A DNA stretch of 64,000 nucleotides from Argentina anserina (lineage: Eukaryota; Streptophyta; Magnoliopsida; Rosales; Rosaceae): positions 15,376,001-15,440,000 of the forward strand of contig NC_065877.1 of assembly GCF_933775445.1 (NCBI RefSeq). The letters run 5' to 3'. Below are positions 24,913-35,107 of this stretch, piece by piece (within the stretch, counting starts at the first letter, position 1; each line of letters starts with the position of its first letter). The notes under the pieces are model-generated. The model was not told the origin of the DNA, ran no database searches, and saw only the letters and a list, made by a program, of their open reading frames with translations. The position numbers and the translations under genes were made by a program.

Positions 24913-26073
24913 ACCTAGCCATTTACATGTATATGTTGTTACATGTAAATGATAGTTATATGCACAGTTACAAGTGTAAATATAATGATTGTACATGGTT
25001 ACAATAATAGTCATAAATCTACTTGACAGTTGACATCATGTCCGGCACAGTATAATCACAACAAGCACAATGAGCAAAATGATAATTACAATGTCATATT
25101 GAATGATAGTTACTTCAACATGTTTGGATGACTGTATTAACATCAATAGTAACTGTCATGGTAACTATATTGACGTTAAGTAACTATATGGGTAACTGGC
25201 TAGGTAACTGTGTTAATAATTGTTTGTTAACTATCTCGGTAACTATCTATGTCTCCTCATCAACCCAAAAAGATCCGATGGCCATCCACACAAAACTGAT
25301 TTTCTCTCACACATTTTATCAAACACCTTATGTACATGCACCACTTTACCCATTTTGAATTACATATCAACCACAGAGACCCAACAAACACAAAAAATTT
25401 ACGAGAACCATCGAGGCCGAGGTCAAGCCATTGCCATCAACGAAATCCGCCGAGCTCTAACAATGAGATCTAGATTGCTAACTTGTTGTCGTTTCTGAAA
25501 TCTCAAATCGTAGCCTAACCTCATCATCATCCTCCTCCTCCTTTTCCACTGTGCCCTTGCAAAACCAAGATAAATAAATATACAATCAGTGTAACTAGTG
25601 TTGGACCTGTTACAACATCAGTAACTATACAAATAACTATCACAACCTCAGTAACTATACAAGAACTATATGAGCTGGAAATCAATGTAACCACGAATGA
25701 AATACCAAAAAGCTATAGGATTTCAAGCAATGTATGATCTAACAACACTAGAAACCTATTTAAAGATCAAACAACCAAAGTCCAACAAACTATGATGATT
25801 TGAATGATAATTTGAAAATCAAACAACCAAATTATGAAATCACATGAGAAAACGATGAACAAAGTAAGGGGAAATTAATCGATGTAGTGATTACGTGAGA
25901 AATCAGAAGAGGAGCTTCAATGGCAAAATTGCAGATGGAGAAGAAGAAGTGATCAGGTCAGATTCATATTCCTAATTGACTTCTTCATCTTCTTCAATAT
26001 AGAGAGAGAGAGAGAAAAGGAAAAAAAATCATGTTAGTTAGGAGTGAAATTAGGTGAAAAGGTATAAAAGTTA
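24913..26073. other. repeat-rich, AT-rich DNA between array and Mutator-like element
   Basis: Scattered GTAACT units, then an A/G-rich tract near 25990-26035 whose minus strand is CT-rich. Short frames at 25128-25358 and 25220-25498 have no recognisable domain. No gene is supported. Confidence 0.45.
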
Positions 26074-27595
26074 GGGCAAATAATAAGAAGGTACCACATC
26101 TCCTAACTTATATTAGAAAAAAGTCACTACTTTTGAATTAATTATAAAAAAATTCATCACATTTAAGTGGAAATTATAAAAATATCAACAAAATTAGAAA
26201 AAAAATCACTTTAAAAATATTTTATGGACTATTTTGCCCTTTTTAATTATTTTTCTTCCTTTTTTCCTTCTTTTTCTAATTTCGGCCATCACTTTCTCGT
26301 CTGGCGATATATTTTGACGAAATTGGTACCGTTAGAAAGATCTCGCTCCCCTCTTTCATTTGATATACTACCCACTCCGAATCGACCAACCGTACAAGGC
26401 GCAACAACCATCACAAAGGGTTGCCGCCATCAATGGCGGTGCTTCAAGCAATTCGGCGAAACCGAAGCTCAATGTTCCCTAATTCCTACTATTCTCTTCA
26501 TTTTGAGCATAATTATATCAATCTCATTTGAATTTTAACAAAATTTCACATATTTCCATATTTCCTCTCGGCATGTCACAGCTCCTGTCATAGACGCTGT
26601 TACAGACACTGTCACACCTATTATCACAACCGCTATCACACTATCTATTTACACCCACTGTCACACTACCTGTCACAACCACTATCACACTACCTATTAC
26701 ACTAACTGTCACACCTCATATCACACCTCATATCACATCCACTGTCACATAAGCTGTCACACTATCTATTTACACTAACGGTCACACCCACTGTCATACC
26801 AATCTCATTTGAATTTTAACAAAATTTCACATATTTCCACATTTCCTCTCGGCATGTCACAGTTCATGTCACAGACGCTGTCACAGACACTGTCACACCT
26901 ACTGTCACAACCACTATCACACTATCTATTTACACCCACTGTCACAACCTCTGTCACACTACCTGTCACAACCACTATCACACTACCTGTCACACCTCCT
27001 GTCACACCCACTGTCACAGAAATTGTCACACTATCTATTTACACTAACAGTCACACCCACTGTCATACATATTGTCACAACCACTGTCACACACATTGCT
27101 CTCTCCAAGAATCTTGAGGACCTCGTTCTCCGATGTTGAGCGCTTCCAGTAGTGCCAGCACCAAAGAAGTCGAGCTGTCATCGTTGATCCTGTGGAAGCA
27201 ATTGCAGTGGTTTTGGCCATATTTCGTCGGTGATGGGTTTGAGATCAAGGCCTTGGGGCTCTGGGTTGTAGTCGGGTTGGATCGTCGATGAAGGAGACTT
27301 CATGGTCGTCGTCGACGACTTTGTTGAAATTGAGATCGATTTGGACTCTCGACGACGTCAATGAACTGCTAGGGAACAAGGCCGGAGGTATAAGAGATTG
27401 AGAACAAGGCCGAATAAATGAATACATGCACGAGAACATGGACTTGAAAAAATTTGATGGCATTTTGTAAATATTTCAAACATCAATGACAACGGTATAA
27501 GAGATTGAGAAAATTGACTTTTTTATAATTTTCAAATCTTACTTGATTTTTTTTTATAAATACATGTATCAAAAGTGACTTTTTATAAGAAGCCC
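26074..27595. mobile_element. non-autonomous Mutator-like element, 1.52 kb
   Basis: A perfect 9-bp TSD TAAAAGTTA flanks the element (26065-26073 and 27596-27604), the length made by Mutator-type transposases. Its ends begin GGGC and form long AT-rich inverted repeats, recognisable by AAAAAGTCACT followed by TTATAAAAAAA runs on both sides. Inside are a roughly 300-bp box (26224-26540) shared with 56859-57120, and the GTCACA array. No transposase was seen. Frames reading through the interior encode low-complexity Val-Thr-Pro repeats and are not credible genes. Confidence 0.88.
26570..27110 (+). repeat. GTCACA repeat array inside the Mutator-like element
   Basis: About fifty imperfect units of 9-12 bases with the core TGTCACA, such as CTGTCACACC and CTATCACAC, run head to tail. 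A larger unit starting ATTTCACATATTTCC and CGGCATGTCACAG occurs twice (about 26545 and 26823), showing block duplication of the array. Confidence 0.9.
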
Positions 27596-27604
27596 TAAAA
27601 GTTA

Positions 27605-28180
27605 TAGTGAAAATAAAAAACAGCTCCCTTTTATCATTTGGTAAATAAAAATATACTTTTTTTTATCAGTCACACCCATTAATAAGAACTTTTTTTATCG
27701 CTTGCTAAACTAAGATCTTTCATTAACATTTTCATCTTGTAATGAACCTTTTTAATAAAAATGGCATTAAAATTTGAGTGTGAAAAAGAACACACCCCTA
27801 CTGATCGCAGCAACACGCACAAACATCGAACGACTTCGGGAATAAGAAATAGAAACAAAAATATATACATACAGTATACGAGGAAAAAGTATCGTTCCAT
27901 ATGTAAAAAAATATAAGGAAGGGTATTTTCTAGTCATCACACCGCAAATCATCATTACTACTACTCTAATGCCTTCTTTTGGTGATAAGTTTCACCAGTT
28001 CTATAGTCCCCAAAATAGCATAGTAATGTATATTTTTGCAAACCAGAAACAAGTAGGTGTGAGGGTTATTTTAGCAAAAAGGAGTAGAAGAAGATTGAAG
28101 AACCTGCATAAGTGCATGCTTATGTAGAAAAAATAAATCTCTAGAACGTACACTATCATCATTTGATTACAACTTAGGAG
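27605..28180. other. AT-rich stretch, no gene seen
   Basis: Only short frames without recognisable domains. This DNA probably continues whatever sequence the Mutator-like element at 26074 inserted into. Confidence 0.4.
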
Positions 28181-28181
28181 T

Positions 28182-29107
28182 TTTTTTTAGAAGAATAGTT
28201 CCATTAACTTAGCCCAGAAATACACGTACATCATAAGTCGGCTTGAACCTTGATTGTTCATGGGTGAATTAAACCACCCGGTACAAGCAACTAAACATAT
28301 CACATGTACCCCCACTACAAAATAAGCTACCGTCACTTAAATACCTCAATTGGCGTGCAACATATAATATTCAGGGTAGGATGAAAATGATTTATCCCCA
28401 TATAGCTTATGTAAGACAGGGCTGCCCCTATCATCAACAGCTACAACAAGAGCCCACACCCAAAAGGAATCAGCTGCATGCTCACCAAAGCTGAACCAAG
28501 GTCTAGACCCAAAATCCTGCGCCCAACCCAGCCCAATGATACCCTAAACCTCCCAATAGCACCACACAACTGCTCAGCAACTGGAATTGCAACTTTGCTT
28601 GTGGTTCCAACTTCCCGTCAGCTCCTCCACGGCTAAGCCCGAAACCAAGACAAGAGAGTCGTGGCCTCTTTTCCACCAAAGGCATCAGGCCCTTAAAGAA
28701 GGACCGCATATGCCCAAGATATCCTCCTAACGAACGACGCCGACAGCAAATCACCAGGCTAGGATCTCGCCACCGCCGTGAAACCTAGTCCAACCAACTC
28801 AATGATCGGAGATAGGTTCTTCTCCAATCGCTACACACTACCGTCAAAATCGTCCCTCTCTAAAAACCCACGAACACCTCTGGGAAATCCATGTGTTGTC
28901 GCCAAAACACCAGCGTGAACACCACATGGAGATCCCTGTGTCGTCACCAACACAATAGCATGATCGACACCCAAGAAAAAGCATTGTCGCTATGGAGCTC
29001 TAAGACTCTGAATTTGGTTGCTCCAAAAATCTCGGATCCCGAACATCCCATAATCCCACGACGAAATGTCCTTGCATCGTTGATGTATTCCCATGTAGAC
29101 TCAAAAT
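28182..29107 (-). mobile_element. LINE-like 3' segment
   Basis: This is a GC-richer block. Read on the minus strand, it is G-rich and non-coding with regions like GGTTTAGGGTATCATTGGG and ends with an A-run (plus-strand T-run at 28182-28189), as a 5'-truncated non-LTR retrotransposon would. No reverse-transcriptase frame or TSD was identified, so the class is tentative. Confidence 0.35.
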
Positions 29108-29580
29108 AGCTGCAACAAAAACATTAATTCTTAGAGCATTATGTAAATATTTGGTGATTTCTTAACACTAGGGGCACGTTTACTAAACCGTAATGGGATT
29201 GAGAAGGAATGAGAGAGGAGGAATGGAAGAGAGGAGTTTTTCTGTTTACTTGGATTGATTCACATTGATGTGTTTACCAACATGTAAGAATGAGAACTAA
29301 AATAAAATGAATTACCAAAATATCCTTATATATAACTGCCATGTAAACATGTTATATATCCATATACGAAATAATCAAATCGGACAATCAACCTGCTAGG
29401 GAAATAAATTGAAGTTTAACATACTAATTTATGAAACCAAATGACATACCAATCTAATTTGACAGTTAAATGAACATCAAGATTACTAGAGCTACATCAC
29501 TGGCATGTTTAATCATCAATAATAATAAGTCTTAAGATAAAACTAATCAAGCATATCTAAGCATAATATAAGCACTCGTC

Positions 29581-29766
29581 CAGCAAAACAGGCTCAAAGG
29601 GAGTATTCCAGAGGAGTTGACTGAAGTTAAGTTGCAGTTCTTCAATGTGAGCTATAACAGGTTGTGAGGTTAGATTCCGGTGGGAGGGAACTTGCAGAAC
29701 TTCGACAACACCACATATTTTTATAACCGGTGCATGTGCGGTACTCCACTCCCAAGCTGCAAATAA
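29581..29766 (+). pseudogene. polygalacturonase-inhibiting protein (PGIP) C-terminal fragment
   Basis: The plus-strand frame reads as the last leucine-rich repeat and C-terminal cap of a PGIP, the extracellular LRR protein that inhibits fungal polygalacturonases. Visible parts are NRLKGSIPEELTEVKLQFF, NVSYNRL, IPVGGNLQNFD and the closing CGTPLPSCK followed by TAA. Two in-frame stops (TGA and TAG at about 29664-29672) interrupt it just after NVSYNRL, where the family has a Cys-Gly-Gln segment. The N-terminal 80 percent of the gene is absent. It is a dead fragment, apparently carried within a mobile element. Confidence 0.87.
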
Positions 29767-30388
29767 TTCACCCCTGCATAATATGGCAGCTAATGTTCAA
29801 CAATAAATGTGCTTCTGGCAAATAAGCAGCCTTGGTCTTTGGCTATAATTTTGAAATTCTCCTTTCTTGAAAATGCTCGAAATTGACAAAATCATGTATA
29901 AGTTAAGTCAATGACTACCTTCAGAAGTGTGTAAATTGTAACAAAAGGGAAAAGGTTACCGCTTCACACATGAATTTAGAACTAAGATTCAAAGAACGTA
30001 CTTCTTGCATGTATTCTCTCAATTTTCTAGACAATCTAGACAAAAAAAAAAAGCAACATGAAAAAGGCCAGTTTGTCTAAATACTCAAATGAATGTTATA
30101 TCGTTTAAAATATACATTATTAATTTACTGAAGAACCCAGCATCTCTACTAGCAATTTTGAATATCAGAAATAGAACATCCCAATATAAAACACATTCAT
30201 ATGAATTTCAATGAGAAAAGCAATTTATACAAGCAATTTGAGGTGAAAACTATTCCTGTAAATTATATAACTCCAGCAAATAAATCGTGCTAGTTTTAAA
30301 AATTGCTTGAAATTTTAAATTACCAATAAACATGACCTAGTACTAAGTACTGATTAATCATTATACTCCCAGAAAGTGCAAAACTTAC

Positions 30389-30498
30389 CAAGAAATGCTG
30401 ACAAGTGGGATCTGAATGTAAGCATGAGAAACTCTGTAAATGAATGGATCAGAATTGAGAATGCAGTCGTCTTTCGCTATCCGTATGCCTGAAATTTC
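30389..30498 (-). pseudogene. exon-like captured fragment of an unidentified gene
   Basis: The minus strand shows an open 110-nt block preceded by a CTAACAG acceptor and followed by a G/GTAAGT donor. It reads EISGIRIAKDDCILNSDPF and then a hydrophobic stretch with IQIPLVSIS. The clean splice borders and coding look suggest a host exon. I do not recognise the protein. A partial inverted second copy of its start, including the acceptor, lies at 30549-30590. Confidence 0.4.
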
Positions 30499-30590
30499 CT
30501 GTTAGATTCAAAGAAAAAGAGAGATATGATATTGCTAATGAATGGATATAACAGGAAATTTCAAGCATACGGATAGCAAAAGACGACTGC
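30463..30590. repeat. near-perfect foldback, 42-bp arms
   Basis: Arm 30463-30504 (GCAGTCGTCTTTCGCTATCC...) is the inverse of 30549-30590 with about 40 of 42 bases pairing, separated by a 44-base loop. A transcript would fold into a miRNA-precursor-like hairpin. The arm sequence overlaps the exon-like fragment, the way young plant MIRNA genes arise from inverted copies of a target gene. Expression is unknown. Confidence 0.85.
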
Positions 30591-31205
30591 CTGAAATTAC
30601 CTAAAGAACAAACCTATCTGAATCATCCCTTTAGAATTGTGGATATACTAATACTCCTTTACTCAAAATCCAAAATCCACGTCTCTCAACCAATCCGACA
30701 TAGTGGCTTGGTTAACCTAATTTCTTGCAACTACTTATTATAATGAAAAATTGACAGAAACAAGATTACAAGAAGCTAATAGCTTTATGCTTCCAGCATT
30801 ATCCCTCATGGTTGTGATCAGATGTAATTTGCAGGGTTGAGCCATTTAGTGCTAAATTCACTCATTGCATTTATATTATTTACTTATATTTGGAACAGAA
30901 GATCCACTACAGATTGTTGTAATAGATGACACAGAAGAAAGCCATAGAATGAGAAACCCAAAAGAGAAATCACTATCGATCTCCTTTTCAAAAAGTGATG
31001 GTTAGTTTCTTATTTATCTATTTACAAAAATATGAACCACCTAAAAGGTTTAACTTATGATCAATTTGAATCACAAGTTTCTGTCATTGGTTGAACTAGA
31101 ATGTGAATCTAACGTCGGTGCTTTTACACAGAGAATCAGAAGATCGTAGATGAGGATTTAATTTTATGAAGCCAATTAGAAAGAGCCAAACATGATTTCA
31201 AGAAG

Positions 31206-32266
31206 AAAGCAGGGCCGACCTTGAGTTCTATAGGGCTCTAGGCGAATGGTGAAATGTGGCTAATTATTGTTAAATATATTTGCAACTGTTTTTTTATTCT
31301 TTAAAAATTACTAGTATGTGAAATAATATATCACCCGATTTCATTTATAATATATAATACAACATACTTTCTAAATAATTAATTAAATTCAGAGATAAAG
31401 TTGATAGTGAGTGTAGAGTGAAAATGATAATAAATGATAGTGTAAATATTTTAGAAAATGTACAAAGCTAAAAAACTTAAAGAAAAATTAGAAAATAGAA
31501 TAAAATAAAAAATAAAATACATAGGTGCAATTAGGGGTGGGCACGGGACGGGGCTCATCCCACGTCCCGTCCCACTCTTTTGAATCGGGACGGGACGAGA
31601 GTTTTTAAGAATGCATCCCACTCGGGATTAATCCCGGTTGGGACGGGACGGGATCGGGACGGGACGGGACAAATGCCACCTTCATATGAAGTTAAATAAA
31701 AACCTATTTTTTTACTTTTTCATTAACAAAATAACATTTAATAATGAAATTTTAACAAAAAAAAATACATATTATGTTCAAAATATTATAATTTACCATT
31801 ATTATTTGAGTTGATATAATTTTAGAGTTATTAAGAACATAAATTAGTTTTATTTTGATACAAATATATAAGAATATTTAAGTTTTCATTCAAGGTGGGA
31901 CGGGACGGGACGAAGCGGGATAGAAATTATTCGTCTCACGTCCCGTCCCACTATTATGAAACGGGACGGGATCAGGACGGGACGAACGTTTTTAGACCTC
32001 CGTCCCGTCCCGTCCTTACGAATTTCGGGACGGGATCGGGATTTCCGTTTTTTATGCCCACCCCTAGGTGCAATCGTGTTTGAACACAAGATCGCCACAA
32101 TATATATCATAAAACCCTATTTTCTATTGCAACAATTACACATCCATTGGGTAAGCAAATTTATAAGCTATTTATTTATTAATTTAATTGGATTTAATTT
32201 TTTAGGGGCCCTATGAATTTGGGGGCTCTAGGAACATGCATTCTAGGGCTATAGCCAGGGCCGGAC
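31206..32266. mobile_element. possible hAT element with CAGGGCCG-type ends
   Basis: The left end CAGGGCCGACCTTGAG is followed by TAGGGCTCTAGGCGAA. The right end, inverted, reads TCCGGCCCTGG followed by CTATAGCCCTAG. This resembles the abundant CAGGGCCGGCCCTGA hAT families of plants. No clean 8-bp duplication was found. The MITE at 31532-32066 lies inside it. Confidence 0.4.
31532..32066. mobile_element. hAT MITE, 535 bp, with GGGACGGGAC subterminal arrays
   Basis: Perfect 12-bp terminal inverted repeats TAGGGGTGGGCA/TGCCCACCCCTA lie inside a perfect 8-bp TSD GGTGCAAT (31524-31531 and 32067-32074). Both subterminal regions hold many GGGACGGGA and CGTCCCGTCCC motifs, probably transposase-binding repeats. 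It is a short relative of the 14017-15597 element. Confidence 0.95.
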
Positions 32267-32850
32267 TTGTATGAAATGAACTGTTATAAAATTAAAAATG
32301 GGGAAAGAGATAGCTCATACCTTGACACATATTAGAGAAAGAAGAAGGTGGCAGCAGTCTAGCAGACGAAGAACAAGCAGAGAGAGGCGCAAGTGTTTGA
32401 TCGATCATATTTTTTTAGGGTTATCAAATGGGCATTTTAGGATTATCAAGAAAATATGAGGACAGTTTGGGAAAGAAAAGTTGATTGAGAGTTAGGGAGG
32501 AGTCAATACCATATCCCCCCCACCACCGTAATCAAATCGGAGGATTGAATCCTAAATTTGTTGTGGGGCCCACACAAGTTTCATTCCCGAGTCAGTAGAC
32601 GCACAATTTGTGGGGGAAACAGAATCACTCCCCAAGGAAGCATTCCGTTTACTAGTTAGTAAACATGCTCTAGAAGAGATTCTTATAGGCAGTGTCTTTC
32701 AATGGATGACATAACAACAACGGAATCAAAATATGTGCATGTGCTATGCGCGTGCGACAAGACTAGTTATTTTTAAAAATAATGGGAAGATTAATGGTGC
32801 TAGTGGTTAAAAGCTAATGGTAGATAGTGAGTTCAAAGTGTATGCAGTGG

Positions 32851-33326
32851 CAATGTTCTAAACACCGTTTATCGTTTATCGGTATCGTATCGGTAAAATG
32901 GTAAAATGATAATAGAGATATATCGATATATATCGGTTTTATCGGATTTACTTATTTTCAATAAAATTTATAAAATTATACTTTAAAATATACTAAATAA
33001 ACTAAAGAAACAGTACTAAGTAAACTAAAAATAAATAAATACTTAATTGTTTTACAATTAAAGTATAGAACGACACTTAATAATAAAAATAAGTGTTTAA
33101 GAATGATTGTTTAGGCTCGAAATTCATTATATATATTTTAAAAAAAATATGAAAGACATAAAAATTAGAAATATATATGAAAAAATGAAAAAAATTTACG
33201 AGAAATAAATATTAAAAAAATCAGAGTTTAACCGATATTTGACCGTCGACCGATATATTCAACCGATATGAGCGATATCGTAACGTTTTCTAAATATCAC
33301 CGATATATATGATATTTAGAACAGTG
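32851..33326. mobile_element. MITE-like element with CGATAT subterminal repeats
   Basis: The left end CAATGTTCTAAA and the inverted right end CACTGTTCTAAA are terminal inverted repeats. Many TATCGGT/ACCGATA motifs fill both subterminal regions. The flanks share AGTGG but an exact 8- or 9-bp duplication was not resolved, so the superfamily (probably hAT) is uncertain. Confidence 0.6.
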
Positions 33327-35107
33327 TAGTGGTAATGCACTGAATAAATAATGTTCATTTAGAGTTCTGAATGATTAAAGAAAAAAGAAACCAAGCCCTG
33401 AATATATTTGCAGAAAGCCAATCAGACTCAAGTAACAACACTGAAAATTTCTGATATGTTTTACCTTCAGAGTATTTCTACTTCACCTATTGTTAAATGT
33501 TTCTATGAGACACTGAATAATTGGGTAGCCCACAGTGTAACAACATCCCTAGTAGAGTAGTACAATAATACCACAATAGGCTCCTAAAACCAGCAATTCT
33601 GTTGAGCTTGAGCATGTGAGATGTGAATGGAAAGAACCCACATAAACAGCAAAGTGCCAAACCAAAGAGCATGTGAATTTCTGAGGTGGTACCGTGGTAA
33701 ATTGTAAAAAGGACCGCATATTTAGGACCTACCTTACCCAATTGAACTGGGAAAGCATCAACTATCATCATCCTAACTTCCACAGTTCCACTTGCTCATG
33801 TGTGGCTTCAATCAGCAAATTAGTGCCCCACTGGGGCTGAGAGATAAATCTGATGGCCAAATTTCCAACTGTTTCAGTGCAGAAGCTTCTCATCTGGGTG
33901 ATCTGGCCATCTGGGACATAATGTCCATACCTTCAACAATATATATATATATATGTGGAAGATCTTAGGCCATGTTGTGAATTTGTTTGCCCCACTAGAG
34001 TGACTAGACCAAACCAACAATGTGGTATGTCTAATTGGTTAGTACTAAGCACCATGGCAATCCTCCTTCCTATATAAGCAAATAATTGTACTATGGCCAA
34101 GTCCCTGTCCCTGTCTCACAACCCACACGAGAAGCATCCCGTGACAGCTATGGGTTTCTGGTACCTAGATTTTCCTTCCCATTTTGTGTTTGTAATATAT
34201 TGTAGAGTGTAGCTTACCAATTATTTGAACCTCATCTCTAGTCGTGTATCAACCGAAAACGGCACTGGCAGTCGGCAGCCGCCGTTTATTATTAGCTATG
34301 GGTTTCTAGTTGTATACTAATCATGTAATGTCAGTTTCTCTCCTTAGATTTTGGTCGATCAGAATACCGTGTGGCTCGCATCAACGTCCTAATCCTACCA
34401 GTATTTAATAGTTGGTCCATATTAGTTATAGGCCAAGTTTAGTAGTGGCAATTTCTCTACCTTCTCCGAGCGTATAATAAACATGACACGAACAACAATA
34501 CGACCCGTTCGTCCTTTCATATCTGACCAGGACCAGTTCTTGGAGCAAGTTTTACACCATCTGGACGTTCAAACTCCACAAACTCCAAAAGTATTCCGCC
34601 TTTTTTGACTCCTATCTCATGGAATTTATGCCTCTTACTCCTTTCCTTGGAGTAGCCAAACAAGGATGCAGAACTATGAAGCCTAGACATAGATATAAAC
34701 AATAGACAATGCTCCAAAATTGCAGCACCCACCTGACGTCTACGCTATATAAAATAGTGAAGGCCATTGAATAATACAGGCATGAATATTGGCGCACTAG
34801 AACCTTTTATTAAACTTTGGGAAAGCAACAAGCAGTCAGCCGAATGTAGAGATTAGAAGGAATAAAAAAAAACTAATCAGATTAACCACGGTTCCCTTAG
34901 TTCAATCTTCATTTTGCCGCCAAAAAAGACTAATAGCATCTCATTATCTGTTTCTAAACTTCTAATCAAGCAAAGAATGGGAAGAATTAATTCAATGCAT
35001 GCAAGATCTCTCACAATCATATATCAAACTTCTTTTAGATTAGAATTGAAATTGAAGATTATTAGAAAACTAGACATGATCTTCCTGTGCCTCGAAAAAT
35101 ATTAAGC
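33327..35107. other. intergenic stretch downstream of the guanylate kinase gene
   Basis: No supported gene. A plus-strand TATATAAGC box near 34073-34081, followed by a C-rich leader-like segment, could mark the promoter of a short or non-coding transcript, but the following ATG at 34149 opens only about 20 codons. The motif AGCTATGGGTTTCT occurs twice (about 34146 and 34295). A minus-strand frame at 33493-33783 has no recognisable domain. Confidence 0.4.

Larger units (their letters stand above)
29171..32670. mobile_element. composite element with PIF/Harbinger-like ends and captured gene fragments
   Basis: The left end GGGGCACGTTTACTAA and the inverted right end GAGCATGTTTACTAA form imperfect terminal repeats that continue into GGAATG motifs, the style of Tourist/PIF-Harbinger termini. 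A 3-bp TSD is not clean (CTA/TAG). Between them lie a PGIP gene fragment (29581-29766), an exon-like block (30389-30498), a strong foldback and nested hAT MITEs. No transposase was seen. The ends may belong to one Pack-type element or to two separate MITEs. Confidence 0.45.

Noticed and set aside
26570..27110. Regular short repeats that could suggest a CRISPR-like array
   Set aside because: Units are contiguous and degenerate with no unique spacers, and this is plant nuclear DNA; it is a minisatellite inside a transposon.
26809..27117. Open frame encoding Val-Thr-Pro repeats across the GTCACA array
   Set aside because: The frame is open only because the minisatellite lacks stop codons in that register; no start context, promoter or conserved domain supports translation.
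33493..33783. 96-residue minus-strand frame rich in hydrophobic residues
   Set aside because: No recognisable domain, promoter or splice context; likely chance.
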